Source of the DNA: JAFGOG01 sp034429215
GTDB taxonomy: Bacteria > Chloroflexota > Anaerolineae > JAAYZQ01
Direction: 5' to 3'
Assembly (NCBI GenBank): GCA_034429215.1
Contig: DAOUGI010000108.1
Span: 62,001-126,000, forward strand
Length of the DNA stretch: 64,000 nt
Shown in pieces: positions 57,338 through 64,000 of this stretch. Each line of letters starts with the position of its first letter. Position 1 is the first letter of the stretch. Below the pieces are notes generated by a model. The model saw only the letters and a list, made by a program, of their open reading frames with translations. It did no database searches and was not told where the DNA came from. The translations under genes were made by a program, and so were the position numbers.

Positions 57338-59523
57338 GGCCGTCCCCCTATCCCAGCCTGGTCGGCCAGGGCTTGCCCGTCCTGGTCGGCCGGGACCTCT
57401 CCGTCCCCTTGGGATGCCGGCCCTGTGCCGGATGCTTCACGTAGATCCCCTTCAGGGGATGCCGGCCCTTCCCCTTCCAGCCTCAAGAAGGTCCCGGCCG
57501 AGCCGGCCGGGATGGCGGGACTTTCCCGGCCTGATGGGCCAAGTGGAAATGTCCCGCCGTACCCTGGCGGGGATGCCCCGCCGTACCCTGGCGGGGCGTC
57601 AGTGTCGGGCAGCCCGCCCGACATCCGCACCTCTACCTTGCCCAATCCGAAAGCCGCTCCCATCTCTCGCACAGCCGTCCGCAGCACCGAGTCTACGTCC
57701 AGCGTCTGGCGCATCCGGGCCGTCACCTCGGCCGTCAACTGCTCCTGGATCACCCGGCGCTGCGTCTCCTGGTACAACCGCGCGCTGTCCAGGGCCACGC
57801 CCAACTGGTCGGTGAGCGTATCCAGCACTGTCAGCTCCTCCGCCGTCCACCGGCCGGTGCCGGCCGGTTTGCGAGCGTCGACCACCCCGATCACCTCATC
57901 GCGAACCCTGATCGGCGCCAGCGCCATCTCCACATCCTCCGCCGCTACAACCGCCCGACCGGCCCAGCCGGGCTCCCCAAAGGGGGTCTTGGCCGGCCAT
58001 GCCTGTCCGGTCGCAGGCGCCACACCGCGCTCGTCGCTGTAATAGCCCAGCCCTGCCTGGCCTCGGCTCAGGCGCATCCACGACTCGCGCCCAATCTCCC
58101 CGTACGCCCGCCGTTCCGCCTCCAGGGCCGACTGGGCCGAGGCGAACAGTTGCGCGTTGGCGATCGCCACCGCCACCTGGTCGGCCACCAACTGCAGCAC
58201 GGCGATATCCTCCCGCGAAAAAGCCCCCGGCTCGGCCGATTGCACGTCCAGCGCTCCCAGCACCCGGGTGCCGACCACCAACGGCAGCGCCATCTCTGAC
58301 TGGGTGTCGGGCAGCAGGGGGTTGTCAAAGCGAACCGCTTCCGCCCCAACACTCTGAGCGATGCGCGCCTCGCGCCTGGCGCACGCCGCCCCCACCATCG
58401 ACCTGCCGCCTATCTCCAGGCGGTGGCCTGCCTCTTTCATCCGCCGGCCCGCCTCGCCGGTGCCCGCTTCCAGCACGGCAAACTTGCTTTCCTCCCCAGG
58501 CTGCGACTCGGGGATCAGGAACAACCCGGCATAGTACAGGTCAAAACCATCCCGGACCAGCTCTACCACCTGGCGGGTCAGCGCGCCCAGGTCCAGGATC
58601 GACGCCGCCGCCCGGCCCACGTTCGCCGCCGTCGCCAGCTCCGCCGCCCGCTGTTCGAGGGCGCTGGTCCGGTCGGCCACCCGCTGCTCGAGCGTGCCGA
58701 TCAGCTCGCGGACTTGCGCCGCCATCTGGTTAAAGGTGCGGGCCAGCAGAGTCAGCTCGTCGGCTCCAACCGCCGGGATATCGGCCTCCATGTGGCCCTG
58801 GCGAAACGCCTCGGCCCCCTGGCGCAAGTCGGCCACCGGCTGGGTGATGCTGCGCTGGACCAGAAAAGCTATCAGCACGCCTAGCAGGCCCACGATGGCG
58901 TACCCGGACAGTAAGAGGATCAGCCGGCGCTGCGCCTGGTCATAGACCGCCTGGTTGGCCGCCGCGACCGCCTCCTCGCTCTGCCTGACGATCTGCTCGA
59001 TCCGCTGCCCGATGTCGTTGCCCAGCCGGTAAGACTGGAACAGGATCTGCGACACGGCCTGCTCCTGGCCCTCTGATCGGGCTGTCTGCACATCGCCGAC
59101 CAGCCCTCGGTAGTCGGCCAGCGCCGACGACAGGGTGGTCAGGGTGTCCTGCTGCTCCGGCGCGGTGAGCAGCCCCTGCACCTCGGCCAGCAGCTCGGTG
59201 GCCTGGTCTACGTCGTCCAGCGCCTGGTAGGCGCTGGGCGCATAGTCCTGGACGTAGCGCATGAGGTTCACCCGCGACGACTCGATGCGCGTCGAGGCCA
59301 ACAGGAGCAGCCGGTCGGCGCGCGTCTCTACCTCACTGATCTGCCTCAGCCGGGCGGTGACAAACTGTTGGTTTGTCACGGTCAGCGGCACGTTCAAGAC
59401 GGCCAGCGCCACCAGGATCAGGAAACCGCCCACGATCCGGCTCCGGACCGACAACCGGCGCAGGAAACGGTCGAACCTGCTTTCCCGCTGTACTCTGGCG
59501 GGCTCTTGCTTTGCCTCGGACAT
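57334..59523 (-). CDS. 4HB-HAMP-GAF-GAF sensor protein without output domain, with long repeat-encoded tail
   Basis: The 729-residue protein has TM1 (about 28-50), a helical extracytoplasmic domain (50-198) resembling four-helix-bundle chemoreceptor sensors, TM2 (200-222), HAMP (223-275), GAF1 (290-460; YYAGLFLIPESQPG) and the second GAF (470-610; YGEIGRESWMRLSRGQAG, APIRVRDEVIGVVDARKP). The stub is EQLTAEVTARMRQTLDV. The last 95 residues (from about 635) are almost entirely encoded by palindromic elements (PPGYGGASPPGYGG, PAIPAGSAGTF, ASPEGDLREASG). Near the N-terminus EPARVQRE also comes from an element at 59484-59502. Its stop overlaps the next start by 4 bp. Confidence 0.87.
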   Translation of the reverse strand: MSEAKQEPARVQRESRFDRFLRRLSVRSRIVGGFLILVALAVLNVPLTVTNQQFVTARLRQISEVETRADRLLLLASTRIESSRVNLMRYVQDYAPSAYQALDDVDQATELLAEVQGLLTAPEQQDTLTTLSSALADYRGLVGDVQTARSEGQEQAVSQILFQSYRLGNDIGQRIEQIVRQSEEAVAAANQAVYDQAQRRLILLLSGYAIVGLLGVLIAFLVQRSITQPVADLRQGAEAFRQGHMEADIPAVGADELTLLARTFNQMAAQVRELIGTLEQRVADRTSALEQRAAELATAANVGRAAASILDLGALTRQVVELVRDGFDLYYAGLFLIPESQPGEESKFAVLEAGTGEAGRRMKEAGHRLEIGGRSMVGAACARREARIAQSVGAEAVRFDNPLLPDTQSEMALPLVVGTRVLGALDVQSAEPGAFSREDIAVLQLVADQVAVAIANAQLFASAQSALEAERRAYGEIGRESWMRLSRGQAGLGYYSDERGVAPATGQAWPAKTPFGEPGWAGRAVVAAEDVEMALAPIRVRDEVIGVVDARKPAGTGRWTAEELTVLDTLTDQLGVALDSARLYQETQRRVIQEQLTAEVTARMRQTLDVDSVLRTAVREMGAAFGLGKVEVRMSGGLPDTDAPPGYGGASPPGYGGTFPLGPSGRESPAIPAGSAGTFLRLEGEGPASPEGDLREASGTGPASQGDGEVPADQDGQALADQAGIGGRP
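57351..57597. repeat. Dense block of palindromic elements forming the tail of the sensor at 57334
   Basis: It contains TCCC(G/A)GCC-type copies at 57351 and 57375 (24-bp period) and 57492; a long GCCGGATGC...AGGGGATGCCGGCCC element at about 57429-57474; a TCCCGGCC half element at 57534; and TCCCGCC-GTACCCT-GGCGGGG copies at 57551 and 57575 (24-bp period). All are inside the open frame. Confidence 0.85.
59484..59502. repeat. CCCGC-TGTACTCTG-GCGGG element at the N-terminus of the sensor at 57334
   Basis: A GTACTCT-type palindrome that encodes PARVQRE within the first 14 residues. Confidence 0.7.
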
Positions 59524-59542
59524 TGTGCCTGTATCTCCTCTT

Positions 59543-59650
59543 ATGCCGGATGCCTGACATAGATCCCATAGATCCCCTTCAGGGGACTCCTGGGGATGCC
59601 AGGCCTTTCCGCCAAAAGGCGGCGGAAAAGTCCCGCCGTACTCTGGCGGA
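59543..59650. repeat. Palindromic elements in the gap between the THI5-like gene and the next sensor
   Basis: The 129-bp gap holds a GCCGGATGC...CCCCTTCAGGGG element (about 59543-59605), a TTCCGCC-n10-GGCGGAA hairpin (about 59606-59629) and TCCCGCC-GTACTCT-GGCGGA (59631-59650), which ends 2 bp before the stop of the binding-protein gene. No T-tract terminator is seen, so transcription may continue. Confidence 0.75.
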
Positions 59651-59652
59651 AA

Positions 59653-60693
59653 CTATTGGCCGCCGCTGGTCGCCTGTTCCCAGATATCGTTGGTAAAGAC
59701 CTCCTCGGGCACCACCGGACCGTCGATCACCCCATAACTGGACAGGGTGTCAATCGTCCGCCGCACACTGTCCCGGTCGGTAAAGCCCAGCGGGCGGACC
59801 GGCAGCACTACCAGCTTGGCAATCTCGTTCATCATCGACAACTGGTGCCCCCGCGTCTGCACCCCGCTCTGGTCATACTTGAGCACGATGTCGGCCGCCT
59901 CTTCCGGGTTGTCTACGGCGTACTGCCAGCCCCGCAGGCTGGCCCGGACCATGCGCTCGCACAGGTCAGCCTTCTGTTCCAGGATCTGGCGGCTGGTAAA
60001 CAGGGTATCGCCGGGAAAGTCGAGCCCATAGTCGGCATAGTCGATGATATTCAGCTCCCCGGCCTTTATCCCGCTCTCCAGGACAACATAGTACTCGTTA
60101 TAGATCATGGCCGACGCAACGTCGAGCTCCCCTTTCAGAAAGGGATCCATGGTGAACCCCTGAGAGATGAGGGAGAAATCGGCGGTGGTCAGCCCTTGCT
60201 TGGCCATCAGGGCGTCGAACTGGGCCTCCCACGCGCCCAGCCAGACGCCCACCCGCTTGCCGGCGAAATCGGCCGGCCCCTGGATGCCCGACGACTTGAA
60301 GGCAATCAGGAGGAGGCCGTTGAGCTGCTGGATCTGGGCTATGCTGACGAAGGGCTTGCCCTGCTGGGCGGCGACGACGAGGTCGGCCAGGAGGCCGGTG
60401 CCAAAGTCGGCGCGACCGGCTAATATGAGGTCGGACGGGACGAGGTCGGGGCCGCCGGGGTTGATGGTGAGGTCGATCCCCTCCTCCCTGTACCAGCCCT
60501 TGTCGAGGGCGACGTAATACCCGGCAAACTGGGCCTGGGTCACCCACTGGAGCTGGAGAGTGACCGGCTCCAGGGGCGGCGGGGTGGGTGTAGCCTGCGT
60601 CCCACAGCCGGCCAGAAAAATGATACTCGCCAGGATGATCCATCCCGCCCAAAAGCGGCGAGACCTTGCTGCGTACCGGAATCCAGTTCTCAT
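59653..60693 (-). CDS. NMT1/THI5-like substrate-binding lipoprotein
   Basis: The 346-residue protein has lipobox FLAGC (Cys30). A Pro/Thr linker leads to the binding domain: VTLQLQWVTQAQFAGYYVALDKGWYREEG, ADFGTGLLADLVVAAQQGKP and GKRVGVWLGAWEAQFDAL are landmarks of the ThiY/SsuA/NMT1 group that binds thiamine precursors, sulfonates or nitrate. DFPGDTLFTSR also fits. No permease or ATPase accompanies it. The start overlaps the preceding GAF gene by 4 bp, tying its translation to a sensor. Confidence 0.9.
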   Translation of the reverse strand: MRTGFRYAARSRRFWAGWIILASIIFLAGCGTQATPTPPPLEPVTLQLQWVTQAQFAGYYVALDKGWYREEGIDLTINPGGPDLVPSDLILAGRADFGTGLLADLVVAAQQGKPFVSIAQIQQLNGLLLIAFKSSGIQGPADFAGKRVGVWLGAWEAQFDALMAKQGLTTADFSLISQGFTMDPFLKGELDVASAMIYNEYYVVLESGIKAGELNIIDYADYGLDFPGDTLFTSRQILEQKADLCERMVRASLRGWQYAVDNPEEAADIVLKYDQSGVQTRGHQLSMMNEIAKLVVLPVRPLGFTDRDSVRRTIDTLSSYGVIDGPVVPEEVFTNDIWEQATSGGQ

Positions 60694-62465
60694 CTAGTTT
60701 TCTCCTTCCCGCCGTACTCTGGCGGGACCTTCCCGCCGTACTCTGGCGGGACCTTCCCGCCGGAGGATACAAGATCTATCGGCGCCTCCCGGCCTGCTTG
60801 GCCGGGACTTGTCAGCCGGACGGCGATCTGCGACAAGCCCAACGCCTGCCGCATCTCCTGGGCCGCCGTGCGTAGCACCGCATCCACGTCCAAGGTCTGC
60901 CGCATGCGCGCGGTGACATCGCCCACCAACCGCTCCTGAGCAGCCCGGCGTTGGGTGGACTGATAAAGGCGGGCGCTGTCAAGGGCCACGCTCAACTGCT
61001 CGGCCAGGGTCCCCAGCAGGGCGGTTTCCTCGGGGGTCCACTCGCCGCTGCCGGCCGGCTTGTGGGCGACGATGGTGCCCAACGCCTGACCGCGGTATTC
61101 AACCGGCAGGCTGATCGCGGGAAGGCCGGGACCGTCCCGCTGTACTCCAGCGGGACCGGGCGAAGGGGATGCTTGTGGATCGCTCCCGACCGGCTCTACC
61201 TTGCCGTCGCGGTAGTGATAACCGAGATCGGGGCGGGCGCGCACTATGTCGGCCCAGGCCTGGCGGCTGAACTCGCCGTAGGCCTGCCGCTCGGCTTCGA
61301 GGCTCTGCTCGGCCTGGCGGAACAGCCGGGCATTGTCGATGGCCACCGCCACCTGGTCGGCCAGCGTTTGGAGGACGGCCACATCCTCCTGGCTAAAAGC
61401 GGCCGGCTCGGCGCTCTGCACGTCCAGCACGCCGATGATCTCGCCGCGCGCCCGCAGGGGTAGCGCCGCTTCGGAGCGGGTGTCGGGCAGGTCCGGGTTG
61501 TCAAAAAATACCGCGTCGGTGCCCACATCCAGAGCAATGTGTGGCTTGCCCAGGGCGGCAGTCATGCCCACAATGCCGGTTTGTCCTACCTTGAGCTGGT
61601 GCCGGCGGGCCAACATTCGCCGTCCCCCATCGCTGGACGCCGCCTGCAATACGGCCCATTCGCGGGCCGGATCCAGGATAAAGATGCCGGTATGGTGAAA
61701 GCCAAACCGCTCGCTGACCAACGCGGCGACCTGGGAAAGCAACAGATCCACGTTCAAGACGGCGGCAGCTTCGCGGGCAACCGCGCCGGCCGCTTCCAGG
61801 TATTGGCTATGGCGGGCCAGGTCGTGGGTGCGCTCCTGTACTGTCACCTCGAGGCGTTCCCTCTCTCCCTCGATCTCGGCAGCCAGGCGGCGAGAGCGCG
61901 CCAGCGCCTGGCTCAGGCCGCGGGCTGAAAGGTACAGCATCACCCCCACTGCCGCAAGGTTCGCCGCAACGACAACCAGCCCGCTAAGCGGGGTGACCGG
62001 GAAAATAGGCTGGGGAAGAAGGCCGGCTTCACCGGCCGCAAAGATGCCGATGAGCGTCACGGCGCTCAATCCGACCAGCGTCCAGATGGCGCGCCCACTG
62101 AAAAGAAGCGCGGCCATCACCAAGGCGGCGAGAATGCCGATGCTGAAAGGGCTGTTAATCCCACCGCCGACAATGATCAGCGCTGTATAACCGACCCATA
62201 GCAGCGCCACAGGCAGCAAGCTGGCAAACCCAACGTAGCCGCGGCGCAGCAGGAACAGCCCGCCCAGGCACATCAGGACCGCAGCGGCAGGCGCTCCCAC
62301 GCCAAGCCCTGGCTGGGGGGATACGAACGGCAGGACTATTCCCACCTGGAGCGCAAACACTGCCACGCTCAGCAGAATCGTGTTGAGCAGGCCGGCGATG
62401 CGAGTCTTGTCTTCGTCGCCTTCAAACACCGGCGGAGCAACAAGTCGTCTGATCCAGTCAATCAT
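60690..62465 (-). CDS. Polytopic membrane-GAF-GAF sensor protein without output domain
   Basis: The 591-residue protein has the MIDWIRRLVAPPVFE start and six helices (25-180) shared with the gene at 55532, then a coiled coil (180-225), GAF1 (235-400; HHTGIFILDPAREWAVLQAA) and the second GAF (405-530; YGEFSRQAWADIVRARPD, LPVEYRGQALGTIVAHKP). A palindrome at 61134-61156 encodes residues about 437-444 (AGVQRDGP). The stub is ERLVGDVTARMRQTLDV. The tail (SPGQAGREAP, GGKVPPEYGGKVPPEYGG) comes from four elements. It overlaps the downstream binding-protein gene by 4 bp. Confidence 0.87.
   Translation of the reverse strand: MIDWIRRLVAPPVFEGDEDKTRIAGLLNTILLSVAVFALQVGIVLPFVSPQPGLGVGAPAAAVLMCLGGLFLLRRGYVGFASLLPVALLWVGYTALIIVGGGINSPFSIGILAALVMAALLFSGRAIWTLVGLSAVTLIGIFAAGEAGLLPQPIFPVTPLSGLVVVAANLAAVGVMLYLSARGLSQALARSRRLAAEIEGERERLEVTVQERTHDLARHSQYLEAAGAVAREAAAVLNVDLLLSQVAALVSERFGFHHTGIFILDPAREWAVLQAASSDGGRRMLARRHQLKVGQTGIVGMTAALGKPHIALDVGTDAVFFDNPDLPDTRSEAALPLRARGEIIGVLDVQSAEPAAFSQEDVAVLQTLADQVAVAIDNARLFRQAEQSLEAERQAYGEFSRQAWADIVRARPDLGYHYRDGKVEPVGSDPQASPSPGPAGVQRDGPGLPAISLPVEYRGQALGTIVAHKPAGSGEWTPEETALLGTLAEQLSVALDSARLYQSTQRRAAQERLVGDVTARMRQTLDVDAVLRTAAQEMRQALGLSQIAVRLTSPGQAGREAPIDLVSSGGKVPPEYGGKVPPEYGGKEKTR
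60707..60811. repeat. Two and a half tandem 24-bp GTACTCT elements plus one TCCCGGCC element
   Basis: TCCCGCC-GTACTCT-GGCGGGA starts at 60707 and is repeated identically at 60731, with a truncated copy at about 60755. TCCCGGCC-TGCTT-GGCCGGGA lies at 60787-60808. All encode the C-terminus of the sensor at 60690. Confidence 0.92.
61134..61156. repeat. TCCCGC-TGTACTCCA-GCGGGA element inside the sensor gene at 60690
   Basis: An in-frame palindrome encoding AGVQRDGP in a loop of the second GAF domain. Confidence 0.75.
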
Positions 62466-62496
62466 AGTCTTATCCTCTTCCGAGGCAACTTATAGT

Positions 62497-62512
62497 AGCG
62501 ACTTTAGTCGCT
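62497..62512. repeat. AGCGACT-TT-AGTCGCT palindrome spanning the stop codon of the last sensor gene
   Basis: Perfect 7-bp arms with a 2-nt loop. The TAA stop at 62506-62504 lies in the centre. It sits in the 38-bp junction before the gene starting at 62465. Confidence 0.65.
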
Positions 62513-64000
62513 CTGCTCCGATCCCATCGTCAAGCGGATGGCCAGGTCGTGCAGGCCCAGCGATTCGCCAATATCGCGCACCGCCGTCTGCAGCACCGCA
62601 TCCACGTCCAGCGTCTGCCGCATCCGCGCCGTCACCTCGCCCACCAACCGCTCCTGGGCCGCCCGTCGCTCCGTCTCCTGGTACAGCCGCGCGCTGTCCA
62701 GCGCCGCCCCCAACTGGTCGGCCAGCGTCTCCAGCAGCGCCTGCTCGCCGTCGGTCCAGCCAAGAGCGTCGGCCGGCTTGTGGGCATCGAGCACCCCGAT
62801 CACCTGGCCGCGGATCTTCACCGGCACCGCCAAATTGCCTCCGGCGGCGGCCACCGGCCTGGCCTCGGCGACGGCCCGCCGCATCGCCTCGGGCAGCTCA
62901 CCTGCGCCAGATCCGCCCGCCGGCGCACCTTCAGCCGGCAGGATGCCCTCTGGATCATAGCGCCGCCCCAACCCAGGCCGGAGGCGCACCATCTCCTGCC
63001 AGGCCTTGACGCTCAGCTCGCCGTAGGCCCGGCGCTCGGCATCAAGGCTCGCCTGCGCCTGTTGGTACAACTGGGCGTTGCTGATCGCCACGGCCACCTG
63101 GTCGGCCAGCGTTTGCAGCACGGCCACGTCCTCCTGGCCGAACGCCGCCGGCTCGGTGCTCTGTACGTCCAACACACCAATCGTCTCCTCCCGTGCCTGT
63201 AGCGGCAAGGCTACCTCCGAGCGCGTCCCGGGCAGGTCTGGGTTGTCAAAGAAGACAGCGTCGGCTCCCACGTCAACAGCAAGGTGCGGCCTGCCTCGAG
63301 CGGCAGCTTCGCCCACAATCCCCGTTTGGCCAACCCTCAGCCGGTGCCCGCGGGCCACCATCCGCTTTCCCCCTTCACTGGACGCCGTCTGCAACACCGC
63401 CCATTCGCGGGCCGGATCCAGGATAAAGATCCCGGCATGATAAAAGCCAAACCGCTCGCTGACCAGAGCCACAACTCGCGCCAGCAATTGATTCACATCC
63501 AGCACCGCAGCAGCGTCGCGGGCGATGGCGCTGGCTGCTTCCAGGTACCGCGTCCGCCGCGCCAGGTCACTCGTCCGCTCTTCCACCGTCACTTCCAGGC
63601 TTTCCCTCTGTCCCTCCAGCTCATTTGTCAGGCGACGGGCGCGCCCCAACGCCTCGTCGAGATCGCGAACCCCGAGGTACAGCGGCACAATGGTCGACAC
63701 AACGTTAGAGGCCCACACCAGCCACTCAACGCCCGGCTCAAAAACAAGCAGCGGCGCCGGAAGCAAGCCGGCGTCACCCAGGTAAAAGATCCCCAAACCG
63801 GCCACAATGCTCAATCCACCGGAAACCAACGCCGCGCGCCCCCCCAACAGCAAGCCGGCCATGACTGCCGCCGAGAGCAAGCCGACGGCAAAAGCGCTGC
63901 CTTTTCCACCGGTCACAACCATCAAGCTCAAATAGACAAGCCATTCCATAGATAGAAGGATCGCACTTGCCAGTTGGACGCGGCCGCGGTGCATCAACCA
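62504..64000 (-). CDS. Membrane-GAF-GAF sensor protein without output domain (5' end outside window)
   Basis: The frame is open to the right edge, and comparison with the paralogue at 55532 (RRGHVQLASAIL versus HRGRVQLASAIL) shows that roughly the first 85-90 residues lie beyond it; an internal ATG at 63994 is not the start. Visible are membrane helices, a coiled coil, GAF1 (FYHAGIFILDPAREWAVLQTA), the second GAF (YGELSVKAWQEMVRLRPG, VPVKIRGQVIGVLDAHKP) and the stub ERLVGEVTARMRQTLDV, ending GSEQSD. There is no output domain. It is the first gene of the cluster visible here. Confidence 0.85.
   Translation of the reverse strand, partial: WLMHRGRVQLASAILLSMEWLVYLSLMVVTGGKGSAFAVGLLSAAVMAGLLLGGRAALVSGGLSIVAGLGIFYLGDAGLLPAPLLVFEPGVEWLVWASNVVSTIVPLYLGVRDLDEALGRARRLTNELEGQRESLEVTVEERTSDLARRTRYLEAASAIARDAAAVLDVNQLLARVVALVSERFGFYHAGIFILDPAREWAVLQTASSEGGKRMVARGHRLRVGQTGIVGEAAARGRPHLAVDVGADAVFFDNPDLPGTRSEVALPLQAREETIGVLDVQSTEPAAFGQEDVAVLQTLADQVAVAISNAQLYQQAQASLDAERRAYGELSVKAWQEMVRLRPGLGRRYDPEGILPAEGAPAGGSGAGELPEAMRRAVAEARPVAAAGGNLAVPVKIRGQVIGVLDAHKPADALGWTDGEQALLETLADQLGAALDSARLYQETERRAAQERLVGEVTARMRQTLDVDAVLQTAVRDIGESLGLHDLAIRLTMGSEQSD

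Noticed and set aside
59606..59629. Operon-internal terminator between the THI5-like gene and the next sensor
   Set aside because: The hairpin exists, but no T-tract follows it on the transcribed strand, and it fits the dispersed palindromes better.
38398..60693. Complete ABC importers in the sensory cluster
   Set aside because: Only binding lipoproteins are present; no permease helices with an EAA loop and no ABC ATPase (Walker plus LSGGQ) were found in any frame.

Overview
The window is a high-GC bacterial segment, probably Chloroflexota (Anaerolineae/Caldilineae type). That placement is an inference from gene content: several polyprenyl-phosphate-dependent glycosyltransferase-like membrane proteins sharing a C-terminal beta-sandwich, secreted 'GWAVG' (YCF48-like) and WD40-like (PD40) propellers, and very GAF-rich sensor proteins. 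No rRNA, tRNA, CRISPR array, insertion sequence or phage gene was seen. Six promoters are TTGACA/TATAAT-type with at most one mismatch, and two more have a degenerate -35, so a canonical housekeeping sigma factor is expected.

Region 1 (1-32.1 kb) is an envelope and surface region. It holds the end of a secreted LamG/DUF1080-like protein, a tandem pair of GT39-type membrane proteins (714-4288), an orphan histidine kinase behind a three-repeat 11-bp OmpR/PhoB-like operator, a parvulin lipoprotein, two secreted propeller proteins flanking a small secreted protein of unknown family, three more GT39-type proteins (one fused to an SGNH hydrolase), a membrane-anchored alpha/beta hydrolase, two PD40 propellers, a 7TM-PAS-GAF-PAS histidine kinase, a LysM protein, a methyltransferase, and a compact plus-strand operon (SpoIIE-type phosphatase, two-TM RCK protein, small P-loop kinase, EamA exporter).

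Region 2 (32.1-64.0 kb) is the most unusual part. Fourteen minus-strand genes with 4- to 8-bp overlaps or gaps of at most 129 bp run in from beyond the right edge. Eight are large paralogous sensor proteins (Cache or multi-TM input, HAMP, GAF, GAF and a conserved truncated GAF-like C-terminal stub) with no kinase, cyclase or methyl-accepting output domain. Interleaved are three substrate-binding lipoproteins of three different families with no permease or ATPase, one ParA-type ATPase, one hybrid histidine kinase (Cache-HAMP-GAF x4-HisKA-HATPase-REC), and a threonine-synthase-like PLP enzyme fused to a receiver domain. I infer a multi-input sensory assembly: binding proteins and Cache domains feed GAF scaffolds, one kinase, and a REC-controlled metabolic enzyme.

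The second unusual layer is a set of short palindromic DNA elements. At least eight places hold two copies in tandem with a period of exactly 24 bp (8 codons), although their stems differ in sequence. They sit within about 140 bp of 12 of the 13 gene junctions in Region 2, and they also lie in frame inside genes, where they encode tails, N-termini and loops. This looks like a frame-preserving mini-repeat family that both decorates proteins and places RNA hairpins between cistrons.
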